From Gemmatimonas phototrophica (GTDB taxonomy: Bacteria > Gemmatimonadota > Gemmatimonadetes > Gemmatimonadales > Gemmatimonadaceae): a DNA stretch of 64,000 nt. The notes below the pieces were generated by a model. That model searched no databases, was not told where the DNA came from, and saw only the letters and a list, made by a program, of their open reading frames with translations. The stretch covers positions 2,542,001 through 2,606,000 of the forward strand of contig NZ_CP011454.1 of the NCBI RefSeq assembly GCF_000695095.2, in the 5' to 3' direction. Both the position numbers and the translations under genes were made by a program. This document shows, in pieces, positions 17,600 to 26,307 of the stretch; position 1 is the first letter of the stretch; each line of letters begins with the position of its first letter.

Positions 17600-17661
17600 G
17601 AGCGAGTCTCCTCAGGGGTAATGGAACCAGGTTCCGGATCAAACCGGAGTGGAGGCGGGGC

Positions 17662-17692
17662 ATCGGTCCGAACCGATACGACCGTAACCGAT
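17662..17692. promoter_or_regulatory. ATCGGT/ACCGAT palindrome plus second ACCGAT upstream of susC
   Basis: ATCGGT (17662-17667) and ACCGAT (17672-17677) form a perfect inverted repeat around CCGA. AACCGAT recurs 15 bases further on (17686-17692). The cluster lies about 65-95 bases upstream of the susC ATG, within the 254-bp gap to the divergent FMN-binding gene, and could bind a dimeric regulator of either side. No clear -35/-10 pair was seen. Confidence 0.35.
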
Positions 17693-17853
17693 GAGTAACG
17701 ACATCTACAGGTGCGGTTGTTTCCTCCGTCCCGCCTACGCGCAGATTGTCCCTGCCGTTGACGGTAAACTAGGGGAAAAACGACGACCTTCAACGTCCCG
17801 TACCGCTCGGGCGTGTACCTTGTGGCTGTCCAACTCCCCTCTGCCCCAGCAGT

Positions 17854-18675
17854 GTGACAACCGCCAAGGCGCCCGCTCCGTCACTACCGAGTCCCCCCGC
17901 GCGGAATCCGGCTCTTCCCACCTCACTGGTGGCGATGGGGGCGGTGGCCGTGATGGCCGTCTATGCCACCGGATACGCCCGGACCAGCGACGCGGCGGCG
18001 CAACTCGCCACTCGCAGTAGCGCCCGACGGGTTCCATCGGCTGGCCAACCGGACGGAACACCAGTGCCCGCCATGCGAGCTCAACCATTAGTGGCAGCCT
18101 CGGCCGTAGACCAGGGAACCACCTTACCGAATCAAACGGGGAGCGCCGATGGAGTGCCCACCAGCGAGCTGAACGCCGAACGGCTCCAGGCTGCCAGTCC
18201 GGTACAACCGGTTCCCGTCGCGACGACCAATGCACCGGCCCTCAACACCGCCACCTCGGCACCAACACCCCCAGCCGCGGCATCCCCTCAAATTTCGGCG
18301 CCAGCCGCGCCGGCACCCGTCCCGACACCCACCCCCGCCCCATTGGTGGTATCGTCTCCCGTGCCGCCACCAGCGGTTACGCCGGACAGCGCCGACAGCA
18401 GCAAACGCGTCAAATGGCGGGATGGCACCTTTAGCGGCTGGGGGACCTCCCGACATGGCGACGTGGAGGTCACCGTCATCATTGAAGGGGGCAAGATTAC
18501 CGCTGCCGCCATCAGTCGCTGCCTTACCCGCTACTCCTGTTCGTGGATTGCGCACCTGCAACCGCAGGTAGTCGAACGGCAAAGCCCCGAAGTGGACAAC
18601 GTCTCCGGTGCCACCGAAAGCGCCAACGCCTTTTACTACGCCGTGCTCGAAGCCTTGAAGCACGCGGCGCCGTGA
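17854..18675 (+). CDS. Membrane-anchored FMN-binding domain protein (RnfG/NqrC-like)
   Basis: 273 residues from a GTG at 17854. A transmembrane helix (about 24-43, TSLVAMGAVAVMAVYATGYA) is followed by a long Pro/Ala/Thr-rich linker (about 60-185) and a C-terminal FMN_bind domain (about 188-273). The flavinylation motif is SGAT within DNVSGATESA; Thr254 should carry covalent FMN. In this family FMN is linked by a phosphoester bond made by ApbE, and the next gene is apbE, overlapping by four bases. The linker would let a periplasmic flavin domain reach a partner away from the membrane. The role is one-electron transfer from a membrane donor, here most likely the RnfD-like protein two genes on. 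Confidence 0.92.
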   Translation: MTTAKAPAPSLPSPPARNPALPTSLVAMGAVAVMAVYATGYARTSDAAAQLATRSSARRVPSAGQPDGTPVPAMRAQPLVAASAVDQGTTLPNQTGSADGVPTSELNAERLQAASPVQPVPVATTNAPALNTATSAPTPPAAASPQISAPAAPAPVPTPTPAPLVVSSPVPPPAVTPDSADSSKRVKWRDGTFSGWGTSRHGDVEVTVIIEGGKITAAAISRCLTRYSCSWIAHLQPQVVERQSPEVDNVSGATESANAFYYAVLEALKHAAP

Positions 18676-19604
18676 GCCAGTCGGTGTTGCCGACCTACGA
18701 GTTGGTCACCACGGCCATGAGCACGACGGTCTCCGTCCAGATCATCGGCGAACACCCCAAGGCGTCGGCGCTCGCAGCGGAGTCCCTCGGGTGGTTCGCG
18801 CTTGTGGAGCAGACATGTACGCGCTTCGACGCACACTCCGAGTTGATGCAGCTCTGTGCGGCGGAACCGGTCCCCACGGTTGTGTCGCCGCTTCTCTTTG
18901 AATTGCTGCGGCTCGCCCGCTCGGTGGCCGACGCTAGTCACGGCGCCTTTGACCCCACCGTGGGCGCCCGGGTGCACCAGTTGGGATTTGACCGGCCATG
19001 GCGTGGCGGCCCGGCCCTGCCGGCGCCAATCGCCGAGCACGACATTTCGTGGCGTGATGTAGAACTCGAGGAGAGTACGTCGAGCGTGCTCCTGCGACGT
19101 CCGCTGCTCCTGGATCTGGGAGCGATAGCAAAAGGCTTTGCGATTGATCTGGCAGCCCGCACGTTGGCGTCGGTGGCTCACGCCTGCATAAACGCGGGCG
19201 GAGATTTGTGGTGCCGCGGGCTGAATGCCAAGGGGGAGCCGTGGCGCACAGGCATCGTCCATCCGCGAGACGAAAAAAACCGCCTCGCGACCCTACAAGT
19301 ACGGGCCAACGAATTCGCCATCTGCACCAGTGGTGACTACGCACGGCGCACAGCCCGTGGCCACCATCTGGTTGACCCGCGGGCGCACGGCGGATCGGCC
19401 GCACTGTGCCAGAGCGTTACCGTGGTGGCCCCGCAGGCCGCCATTGCCGATGCGTTGGCTACGGCGGCGTTTGTGCTGGGCCCGCGCGAGGGTGCCAACT
19501 TGCTCACGTCGCAGGGAGTAGATGGCTGCCTGGTGGATGCCCATGGGGACGTCCACCTGGTTCACGGGTGGGGCATGTCGGAGTGGGACCTTGCCGCGCG
19601 CTGA
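18672..19604 (+). CDS. apbE: FAD:protein FMN transferase (ApbE)
   Basis: 310 residues; the GTG at 18672 overlaps the upstream TGA (GTGA). ApbE motifs are all visible: FDAHSELMQ, FDPTVGARVHQLGF, LDLGAIAKGFAID, CINAGGDLWCRG and IADALATAAFVLG. The enzyme splits FAD and attaches FMN to a Ser/Thr of FMN_bind proteins using Mg2+; the obvious target is Thr254 of the preceding gene product. Oddly, no signal peptide or lipobox is seen at the N-terminus (it starts VSQSVLPTYELVTTAM), whereas Gram-negative ApbE is normally periplasmic, as its target domain should be here. Start 18672 is therefore supported by overlap only. Confidence 0.95.
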   Translation: MSQSVLPTYELVTTAMSTTVSVQIIGEHPKASALAAESLGWFALVEQTCTRFDAHSELMQLCAAEPVPTVVSPLLFELLRLARSVADASHGAFDPTVGARVHQLGFDRPWRGGPALPAPIAEHDISWRDVELEESTSSVLLRRPLLLDLGAIAKGFAIDLAARTLASVAHACINAGGDLWCRGLNAKGEPWRTGIVHPRDEKNRLATLQVRANEFAICTSGDYARRTARGHHLVDPRAHGGSAALCQSVTVVAPQAAIADALATAAFVLGPREGANLLTSQGVDGCLVDAHGDVHLVHGWGMSEWDLAAR

Positions 19605-20487
19605 GTTCTCTGAGGAGTCGTCTCCGTCGCCGAGCCTGTGGCCACGGCACGCGCGGCGCTGGCTGCGGTCGCCCAAGGGGTTGTTCACGTTACTGCTCGG
19701 CGCCCTCACCGTTCCCGCCGCAACTCACACCGGATGGGCCCTCGTCATGCCGGGGCTGCTGGCGGCCATCGCCACGGCCATGCTCATGGATGCCCCGGTT
19801 ATCAGATGGCGAGATGGTACGTGGAGCATTCCCGACGGTGCCATGCTGACGGGCTGGCTGGTGGGAATCATTCTGAGTCCGCACGTGCCGTGGCTCGTGG
19901 CTGCGGGATCGGCGGCGCTGGCGATTGCGGCCAAGCACGTGCTGCGCGTTAAGCGCGCGAACGTTCTCAATCCGGCGGCCGCCGGGTTGGTCGCGAGCTA
20001 CTACCTCTTTGACAGCGGACAGAACTGGTGGGGAGCGCTCCCCGAGCTGTCGCTCCCCTGGGTGCTGCTCCTGTTGGGCACCGCCGGTTTCATGGCGTGG
20101 CGCCTCAACAAACTGGTGCTGGTGCTGTCGTTCCTCGGCGTCCACTTCGCGCTTGGCACGATCGCCGCCTATTGGGGGAACCCGGCATTGGTGGCGGAAC
20201 TGTTTCGCGCGCCCGATGTGCACATGGCGCTCTTCTTTGCCGGCTTCATGGCTACCGATCCACCCACCTCGCCGCCGCGCGCGGCTGATCAGCTGGTCTA
20301 TGGCATTGTCGCGGCCATCGCGAGCTTTACGCTCTTCATGGCCGTGGGCGCGGTGTATTTCCTGCTTGGCGGACTGTTGGTGGCAAACCTTTGGGAAGGA
20401 TGGCGCAAATGGAAACGCGTGAACGCTATGCGCACACGATTGCCCTCGACACGCGATGGATGGACAACGACGGCTATGGGCACCTGA
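19591..20487 (+). CDS. RnfD/NqrB-like multi-pass membrane protein
   Basis: About 298 residues from a TTG at 19591 that overlaps the apbE stop; the exact start is uncertain. There are about eight to ten transmembrane segments. Family markers of RnfD/NqrB are RANVLNPAAAGLVASYY and FFAGFMATDPPTSPP. I do not see the SGAT-type flavinylation motif that RnfD and NqrB carry. Rnf and Na+-NQR complexes normally need six subunits, including a NADH or ferredoxin dehydrogenase; here only the D/B-like core and an FMN_bind protein are present. The operon may pass quinol or cytoplasmic electrons across the membrane to periplasmic flavin. The downstream thioesterase gene overlaps its 3' end by 79 bases. Confidence 0.85.
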   Translation: MPRAEFSEESSPSPSLWPRHARRWLRSPKGLFTLLLGALTVPAATHTGWALVMPGLLAAIATAMLMDAPVIRWRDGTWSIPDGAMLTGWLVGIILSPHVPWLVAAGSAALAIAAKHVLRVKRANVLNPAAAGLVASYYLFDSGQNWWGALPELSLPWVLLLLGTAGFMAWRLNKLVLVLSFLGVHFALGTIAAYWGNPALVAELFRAPDVHMALFFAGFMATDPPTSPPRAADQLVYGIVAAIASFTLFMAVGAVYFLLGGLLVANLWEGWRKWKRVNAMRTRLPSTRDGWTTTAMGT

Positions 20488-20840
20488 ACAACGTCGTCTA
20501 TTACAGCCTGTTTGACACCGCGGTCAATCGCTGGCTGGTAGACCGACAGCTGCTCAACATCACCGAGAGTCCGGCAATCGGGCTCGTCGTGGAAACAGGG
20601 TGCCGCTACCTCGCCCCCTTGTCCTTTCCCGACCGCGTGACCGTCGGGTTGCGGGTGGCCCACCTTGGCACGTCGAGCGTGCGCTACGAGCTCGCCATCT
20701 TTCGCAACGATGAACGGACAGCCAGCGCTGTTGGGCACTTCGTGCATGTGTACGTTGATCGCAGGTCCCGTCGCCCCACCCCCATTCCCGGCGACATCCG
20801 CTCCGCGCTGAGCACTCTGCAACTCACCGCGGAGCATTGA
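20409..20840 (+). CDS. Hotdog-fold acyl-CoA thioesterase (4HBT/YbgC-like)
   Basis: 143 residues from the ATG at 20409, which has GGAAGG nine bases upstream; TTG 20391 and ATG 20400 are in frame too. The family pattern TRWMDNDGYGHLNNVVYYSLFDTAVN has the catalytic Asp and the helix-start His/Asn. The C-terminal half contains SVRYELAIFRN. These cytoplasmic enzymes hydrolyse acyl-CoA thioesters. The gene starts inside the RnfD-like coding region, so it is probably translated from the same message, but a functional link is not evident. Confidence 0.88.
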   Translation: METRERYAHTIALDTRWMDNDGYGHLNNVVYYSLFDTAVNRWLVDRQLLNITESPAIGLVVETGCRYLAPLSFPDRVTVGLRVAHLGTSSVRYELAIFRNDERTASAVGHFVHVYVDRRSRRPTPIPGDIRSALSTLQLTAEH

Positions 20841-20873
20841 GGCGTCTGGCCTGACGGCCAGGAACCACTGCGC

Positions 20874-22334
20874 CTACTGCCGCACCGCGTTGGTCGCGAG
20901 CGCTTTCGTGAGACGGTACAGGAACTCCTGCCCTTCATAGAAGCTCTTCACGGCCATGCGCTCATCACGGCCGTGTGCACGGGCATCCACCGTGGGATCA
21001 CTGAACAGCCCGGAGACGCCGAAGGCCGGCACGCCGAGGGCCCGAAAGAAACGAGAGTCGGTGGCACCCGTGCTCATGGTGGGGATGATGGGCATCGCCC
21101 CCCACATATCGGCAGTGATGCGCGTGACGTTCTGCATGACTTCCGGCAGTAACGCAGATGCCGGCGTACTTGGGCGCTGCGACCGGATGATGACCTTGAC
21201 GTTGGTATCGCCAATGGCTTTCTCCAACTCGGCCTTCACCGTCTCCGCCGTTTCCGACGGATAGATGCGGCAGTTCACGTTGGCTTCGGCCAATTGCGGG
21301 AGCGCGTTGGTTGCGTGCCCACCTTTGAGCTCGGTCGCCACGCAGGTGGTGCGCAACATCGCATTGTACCGGGGATCCGCCGTGACCACCTTGACCGCAC
21401 TGGCATTGGCCGGATTCGCAACGAGCGCCAGCATGGCCCTGCCCATGGCCGGTTCCTCAAGCGGGCTCGTTTGCGAGAAGAAGGCCCGCGTGACCTCGTT
21501 GAGCTTTACGGTGAAAGAATAGCGCCCCACTTTCGCCAAGGCATCGGCTAATTGGGTGATCGCATTGTCATCGCGCGGCACCGACGAATGTCCGCCCTTG
21601 TTGGTGGCTCGCAGCGTGAAATTGGTGGTGATTTTTTCGGCCGCCTGCACACCGTTGAAGAGCGGCTTGCCATTGCGCAGCGTACCGCCGCCACCCTCGT
21701 TGATGACCAAGGCGGCGTCAACAAGTGCCCTGTGGTTCTTGACCAGCCAGTCGACGCCGTTCGCCGGACCACTTTCCTCGTCGGCCGTGAGCGCGATGAT
21801 GATATCGCGATCGGGCACGTACCCTTCCTGCTTCATGCGGAAGACATTGGCGACGAAGATGGACGCCATCGCCTTGTCATCTGCGGTGCCACGTCCGTAG
21901 TAGTAGCCGTCGCGCTCGGTGAAGACAAACGGATCGAGGTCCGGCGACCAATCCGCCTTGAGCGCCTCCACCACGTCAACGTGGGCCAACAGGAGCAAGG
22001 GTTTGAGCGCGCCAGGGCCGCCCTTGCCACGAATGCGGGCCACCACGTTGTGCTTCTCCGGTCGTGGTCCGCCCACAAAAATGTCGGCCTCGGGAATTCC
22101 TGCGGCCTTGAAACGCGCCGCCATCGCCTTTGCCGCCGTGGTGATGTTGCCGGTTTCCACACCGGTATTGATCTCCACCAGTTCCTTGTAGATGTCGCGC
22201 GTAAACTGCTGAAACGGGGTCAGTGCCCCCGGCTTGTACACGGCCGACGCCGGCTGGGCTCGGGCAACGGCCGGCGCAGTGACCAACGCGGTGGCTGCCA
22301 GAGTCATCGCAACTACGGGAAATACGCGACGCAT
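20874..22334 (-). CDS. Secreted M20/M25/M40-family metallohydrolase
   Basis: 486 residues from the ATG at 22334, which has GGAG six bases upstream; an ATG at 22346 is also in frame. The signal peptide ends TAPAVARAQ. Zinc-ligand motifs are LLLLAHVDVVEA, GRGTADDKAM, LTADEESGPANG and a C-terminal RAHGRDERM. A dimerisation domain lies between (NKGGHSSVPRDDNAI). Length and motif spacing suit the carboxypeptidase/dipeptidase group that handles peptides in the periplasm. It is the last gene of a leftward run with the polysaccharide deacetylase and a small unknown protein. Confidence 0.92.
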   Translation of the reverse strand: MRRVFPVVAMTLAATALVTAPAVARAQPASAVYKPGALTPFQQFTRDIYKELVEINTGVETGNITTAAKAMAARFKAAGIPEADIFVGGPRPEKHNVVARIRGKGGPGALKPLLLLAHVDVVEALKADWSPDLDPFVFTERDGYYYGRGTADDKAMASIFVANVFRMKQEGYVPDRDIIIALTADEESGPANGVDWLVKNHRALVDAALVINEGGGGTLRNGKPLFNGVQAAEKITTNFTLRATNKGGHSSVPRDDNAITQLADALAKVGRYSFTVKLNEVTRAFFSQTSPLEEPAMGRAMLALVANPANASAVKVVTADPRYNAMLRTTCVATELKGGHATNALPQLAEANVNCRIYPSETAETVKAELEKAIGDTNVKVIIRSQRPSTPASALLPEVMQNVTRITADMWGAMPIIPTMSTGATDSRFFRALGVPAFGVSGLFSDPTVDARAHGRDERMAVKSFYEGQEFLYRLTKALATNAVRQ

Positions 22335-22375
22335 CACCAACTCCATCGAAGGTAGGAAAGGAAACGTGCAGGTGA

Positions 22376-22738
22376 CTACAAAAAGGAAAGGGGCGGACTC
22401 TCGTGAGTGCTGTCGTCGCGAAGGTAGCGCAGTACCAACTCCTCGGCGGCCGGGAGATACGCTTCAACCGGCGGCAGCCCGCCATCAAGCAGAGGGCCCG
22501 TGTCCCGCAGAACCGTGGCCATACCGTCCATCAGCACCATGATATCCCGATGTTCGTGCACGCAGGCATCCACGAGCATGGCCAGATATCCGGCAAGTTC
22601 TTCTGGAGAGGGGTCGCGCACCGCGCGCCACCCGATGTGCTCGAGGGCTCGCGCAAGTGCGGGCGCAGAGCCACTCCCACCCATGCGGGTGTCCTCGAGA
22701 TAGCGCTCTCGCAATCTGGTGAACGACAAGGCCGTCAT
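22376..22738 (-). CDS. Small protein of unknown function
   Basis: 120 residues from the ATG at 22738, 13 bases after the stop of the deacetylase gene. The sequence is helical and acidic (SPEELAGYLAMLVDACVHEH, PAAEELVLRYLRDD), with no signal peptide, no membrane segment and no recognised domain. Position between a deacetylase and an M20 hydrolase suggests co-transcription; it is probably cytoplasmic, unlike both neighbours. Confidence 0.6.
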   Translation of the reverse strand: MTALSFTRLRERYLEDTRMGGSGSAPALARALEHIGWRAVRDPSPEELAGYLAMLVDACVHEHRDIMVLMDGMATVLRDTGPLLDGGLPPVEAYLPAAEELVLRYLRDDSTHESPPLSFL

Positions 22739-22751
22739 GTGGTGCCCCTGA

Positions 22752-23750
22752 TTACCGCGGCTTCGGCTCGCCCAGCCCGGCCTGCTTGCGCACATAGTCA
22801 GCAGCGTCGGCGTGGGTGGCCCACCACACCTTGCTGGCGCCCTTCGCCTGTACATGCGCAATGAACATCTCCAACGCCACGATGCGAGAGCGATGTCCGG
22901 AAACGTGCGGGTGCATGGTCAGCACCACCATGCCGCCTTCCTCAAACGCCTTGTCAAATTCATCCATCCACACGCGGGCGACATCACGGGGGTTCATGTA
23001 CCGCTCGCCGCGCGGATCAAAGAGCGGCGCATCGTCCAGAATCCACTGCACTGGTAGCTCTACCAATCCGGTGGCTTGCCCGCGGTGGAGCAGCTCATAC
23101 GGCGCGTCGTCAGCCATCAGCGAGCTCTCATACCGGAAGCCCATGTCACGCACGATATCGAGCGTATTCGGGCTGAAGTTCCAGCTGGGGGCGCGATACC
23201 CCACCGGTTTACGGCCGGTGAGTGCCGTCAGTTCTTCCACCGCCTTCTTGAGCAGCGCGCGCTCCGCGGAATCTGGCAGCGTGGTGTTCAGTTCATGAAT
23301 CCAGCCGTGGACGGCGAATTCATGGCGTCCGCTCGCATTGATATCACGCGCCATGGTAGGGGTGAGCGCAAGACTGACACTCGGAATGAAAAACGAGGCC
23401 GGCAGGCGGTGACGGTCGAGCAATCGCAAAATGCGTGGCAATCCCACCCGGGCGCCGTACTGCATTTCGGCCAACGACCCCACCGTTGGCTCACCATACC
23501 GAACGGCGATGGTTTCGTTGTCCACGTCGAAGGAGAGCAGGACCGCCGCACGGGCCCCACCGGGCCAGCTCTTGGGCTGCAGCGACCGCCCTGCTCGTAC
23601 TTCATTCACCACGGTCCGCACACTGTCCATCGTCCACTTCCAACCCGGCTTGGCCGACGTTTGGGGGACAGGCTGTGCCTGTGCGCCCAGCGCCGGGGGC
23701 GCGAGCAGCGTGAGTGCAGCAGCGAACAGCAGCAACGGGTGACGGTTCAT
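22752..23750 (-). CDS. Secreted polysaccharide deacetylase family protein (NodB homology)
   Basis: 332 residues from the ATG at 23750; a signal peptide (LLLFAAALTLLAPPALGAQ) follows. The NodB-fold motifs are LLSFDVDNET (Asp pair of motif 1), HEFAVHGWIHE (motif 2 His residues), GYRAPSWNFS (motif 3 Arg) and a C-terminal VVLTMHPHVSGH (motif 5 His). The FDVDNE and HGWIHE variants resemble the peptidoglycan-deacetylase/allantoinase-like branch rather than chitin deacetylase. It probably removes N-acetyl or similar amide groups in the periplasm using Zn2+ or another divalent metal. Substrate is unknown. Confidence 0.9.
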   Translation of the reverse strand: MNRHPLLLFAAALTLLAPPALGAQAQPVPQTSAKPGWKWTMDSVRTVVNEVRAGRSLQPKSWPGGARAAVLLSFDVDNETIAVRYGEPTVGSLAEMQYGARVGLPRILRLLDRHRLPASFFIPSVSLALTPTMARDINASGRHEFAVHGWIHELNTTLPDSAERALLKKAVEELTALTGRKPVGYRAPSWNFSPNTLDIVRDMGFRYESSLMADDAPYELLHRGQATGLVELPVQWILDDAPLFDPRGERYMNPRDVARVWMDEFDKAFEEGGMVVLTMHPHVSGHRSRIVALEMFIAHVQAKGASKVWWATHADAADYVRKQAGLGEPKPR

Positions 23751-23788
23751 CGCGGGCCCATGCAAAAGGTGAAGAGACATCGTACAAT

Positions 23789-25219
23789 ATGCCGATGAAC
23801 TCCCTTCTCCGTGCCTGGCGGCCCGCGGCCGTCGTTGCCGCGGTCGCCGCCCTTGCCAGCGTCTCGTTGGCCGCGACCAACTCCCGTGGGCCGGTGCCAC
23901 GCCGCCTGCACTCCCCTGTCGGGACCAGGACTCCCGCCCCACAGCGTGCGACTCTCGCCTTGGTGGGCGGCACGCTCATTGACGGTCATGGCGGGGCCCC
24001 CATACCGAACAGCGTGATCCTGGTGGATGGCACGCGCATTGTGGCGGTGGGGCGTGTGGGCACCCTCGCTGTCCCCGCTGGCGCGACGGTCATTTCAACG
24101 GAAGGGCAGTATATCCTGCCCGGCCTGTGGGACATGCACGTGCACGTCATGCTCGTGGGCCACGCCAACTATGCCCACTGGGATAGCGTGTCCCCACCGG
24201 AATGGGAGCGCAGTATCATTCCGGCCGCCGCGAAACAGAGTGTCATGGCCGGCGTGACAAGTATTCGTGATCTGGGCGGCCCGCTCGAACAGATTCTGGC
24301 CGTGCGCAACCGCATCGACCGCGGCGAACTGGTGGGCGCCACGATCTACACATCCGGTCCGTTCCTGCAACACGCACCGTATCCTGGCACCGAGCAGTTT
24401 CGCTGGGGCATCAGCGGCGTGGCTGATGCGCGCGCCAAGGTAAAAAAACTGGCCGACGCCGGAGTCAACGTCATCAAGCTCATCGATCAGGACCAGATGA
24501 CGAAGGACGAAATCCGTGCCGTGGTGGATGAAGCCCACGCCCGGAAGCTCCCCGTGGTGGCCCATGCCCACCGACCGGAAGAAGTGCGACTCGGCCTGGA
24601 AATGGGTGTGGACGACTTTGAGCACACCGGCATGCAGGCCGCGCCCATGTATCCGGAAGACGTCATGCGCGCCCTTGCGGAACGCACTGCACAGGGTGCC
24701 AAGGGGCCGCTGTGGTGGACACCCACCATCGACGTGCTGACCAACTACACGCGCCGACGCGATGACGATGAGTATCTCGACGACCCGCGGTGGTACCAAT
24801 ACCTCCCCGAGGGCATTGTACGCGACATTCGCGCCTCACTGCGTCGGATGGACACGTTGCAGTACTACCGGCTGGTTCCTGATCGCGGCCCTACGTTGCA
24901 AACCAAGTTCCGGCAACTTGCACGCAGCGGCGCTCGACTGCTCATAGGCACCGACGCTGGCGTGCCCGGCAACTTTCATGGCTACGCGACCGCCGAAGAA
25001 ATGATTACCTGGGTGCGACAGTACCAGATGGACCCTATGGAAACCATTCGCGCGGCGACATTCTGGCCAGCCATGTCGCTGGGATTGCAGGACAAGGTTG
25101 GCACGGTGTCCGTGGGCAAGACGGCGGACATCATAACTGTGCGCGAGAATCCGTTGACCACCATGGAAACGCTGCGTCACGTGCAGATGGTCATTAAGCA
25201 TGGGAAGCGCGTGAAGTGA
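23789..25219 (+). CDS. Secreted amidohydrolase
   Basis: 476 residues from the ATG at 23789 (an ATG at 23795 is equally possible). The N-terminal signal peptide ends near ASVSLAAT. The amidohydrolase barrel shows the metal-site motifs LPGLWDMHVHVML (HxH), VVAHAHRPEE (His), DDFEHTGM (His) and LLIGTDAGVPG (Asp), and the flanking beta-sandwich LVGGTLIDGHGG at the N-terminus. Such imidazolonepropionase/prolidase-like enzymes often cleave dipeptides or cyclic amides. The stop overlaps the start of the next gene (GTG inside AAGTGA), so the two are coupled. Confidence 0.9.
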   Translation: MPMNSLLRAWRPAAVVAAVAALASVSLAATNSRGPVPRRLHSPVGTRTPAPQRATLALVGGTLIDGHGGAPIPNSVILVDGTRIVAVGRVGTLAVPAGATVISTEGQYILPGLWDMHVHVMLVGHANYAHWDSVSPPEWERSIIPAAAKQSVMAGVTSIRDLGGPLEQILAVRNRIDRGELVGATIYTSGPFLQHAPYPGTEQFRWGISGVADARAKVKKLADAGVNVIKLIDQDQMTKDEIRAVVDEAHARKLPVVAHAHRPEEVRLGLEMGVDDFEHTGMQAAPMYPEDVMRALAERTAQGAKGPLWWTPTIDVLTNYTRRRDDDEYLDDPRWYQYLPEGIVRDIRASLRRMDTLQYYRLVPDRGPTLQTKFRQLARSGARLLIGTDAGVPGNFHGYATAEEMITWVRQYQMDPMETIRAATFWPAMSLGLQDKVGTVSVGKTADIITVRENPLTTMETLRHVQMVIKHGKRVK

Positions 25220-26307
25220 GCGACTCCGCTGTCGGACGGCCGGTGAACCTGCACAGCTACGAGGCAGCCGCCGCCGAGCACCTGCCGCGTATGGTGTACG
25301 ACTACTATGCAGGCGGCGCCAACGATGAGATCCTGCTCCGTGAATCGCGCTCCGCATGGGATGACGTCCGCATTCGCTATCGAGTGCTCCGCGATGTCTC
25401 TCAACGCGATCTGTCGGTGAACATCTCCGGCCACCAGTTGGACTGGCCGGTTATTGTGGCGCCCATGGCCTTTCAGCAGATGGCCACGCCGGAAGGAGAA
25501 GTCGCCACGGCTCGGGCCAGCGCGACCATGGGCAGCGGCATGATTCTCTCCACGTTGTCCAACCGCACCATCGAGGCGGTGCGCGCCGCATCCTACGGAC
25601 TCCTCTGGTTCCAGCTGTACATCTACCGCGATCGCGGGGTTACGGCGGAGTTGGTCCGTCGCGCCGAGCGGGCCGGGTGTACGGGACTGGTGCTGACGGT
25701 GGATACCCCACTGCTCGGGCGACGCGAGCGGGATCTGCTGAACGGCTTCCACGTGCCCGCCGAGTTTGATGCGCCCAATCTGGGCGTGGACATGCGAGGC
25801 ACCCTGGCAAGTCAACACCAGGCCGCTTCGGCACTGGCCACCTTCATCGCGGACTATTGGGACGCGGGCATCGCCTGGAAGGACCTGGCCTGGCTGCAAT
25901 CCATCACGTCACTCCCGATCTACGTGAAGGGCATTGTGCGAGGAGATGATGCACTGCTCGCACTGGAGTATGGCGCAGCGGGCGTGATTGTCTCAAACCA
26001 TGGCGGCCGTCAGCTCGATACGGCGCTGCCCACCGCGCGCGCACTGCCGGAGATCGCACAGGCCATGCAGGGGCGTGGACTGCTGCTGGTTGATGGCGGC
26101 ATTCGCCGCGGCACGGATGTGCTGAAGGCGCTGGCCATGGGCGCCAACGCCGTGTTGCTGGGGCGCCCGGTGCTGTGGGGCCTCTCGGTAAACGGAGAGG
26201 CCGGCGCACAACACGTCATGGAGCTGCTTCGCAGTGAAGTGGACCTGGCGTTCGCCTTGGCGGGGGTACGATCCCCCGCCGAAGCAACGCCCGATCTGAT
26301 TGCCTAG
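25216..26307 (+). CDS. FMN-dependent alpha-hydroxy-acid oxidising enzyme
   Basis: 363 residues; the GTG at 25216 overlaps the upstream TGA. It is the complete TIM-barrel family of glycolate oxidase, lactate oxidase and LldD. Markers: YDYYAGGANDEILLRE near the N-terminus, VIVAPMAFQQMA, the FMN-contacting LWFQLYIYRDRG and LVLTVDTPLLGRRERD, and the active-site His/Arg segment VSNHGGRQLD, followed by DGGIRRGTDVLKALAMGA and LLGRPVLWGL. It oxidises a 2-hydroxy acid to the 2-oxo acid; whether O2 or quinone is the acceptor cannot be told. No membrane segment is seen. Its last four bases are shared with the convergent amidohydrolase. Confidence 0.93.
   Translation: MSDSAVGRPVNLHSYEAAAAEHLPRMVYDYYAGGANDEILLRESRSAWDDVRIRYRVLRDVSQRDLSVNISGHQLDWPVIVAPMAFQQMATPEGEVATARASATMGSGMILSTLSNRTIEAVRAASYGLLWFQLYIYRDRGVTAELVRRAERAGCTGLVLTVDTPLLGRRERDLLNGFHVPAEFDAPNLGVDMRGTLASQHQAASALATFIADYWDAGIAWKDLAWLQSITSLPIYVKGIVRGDDALLALEYGAAGVIVSNHGGRQLDTALPTARALPEIAQAMQGRGLLLVDGGIRRGTDVLKALAMGANAVLLGRPVLWGLSVNGEAGAQHVMELLRSEVDLAFALAGVRSPAEATPDLIA

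Noticed and set aside
20391-20408. Earlier starts (TTG 20391, ATG 20400) for the thioesterase
   Set aside because: GGAAGG falls on or next to these codons and fits only the ATG at 20409 as ribosome-binding site.
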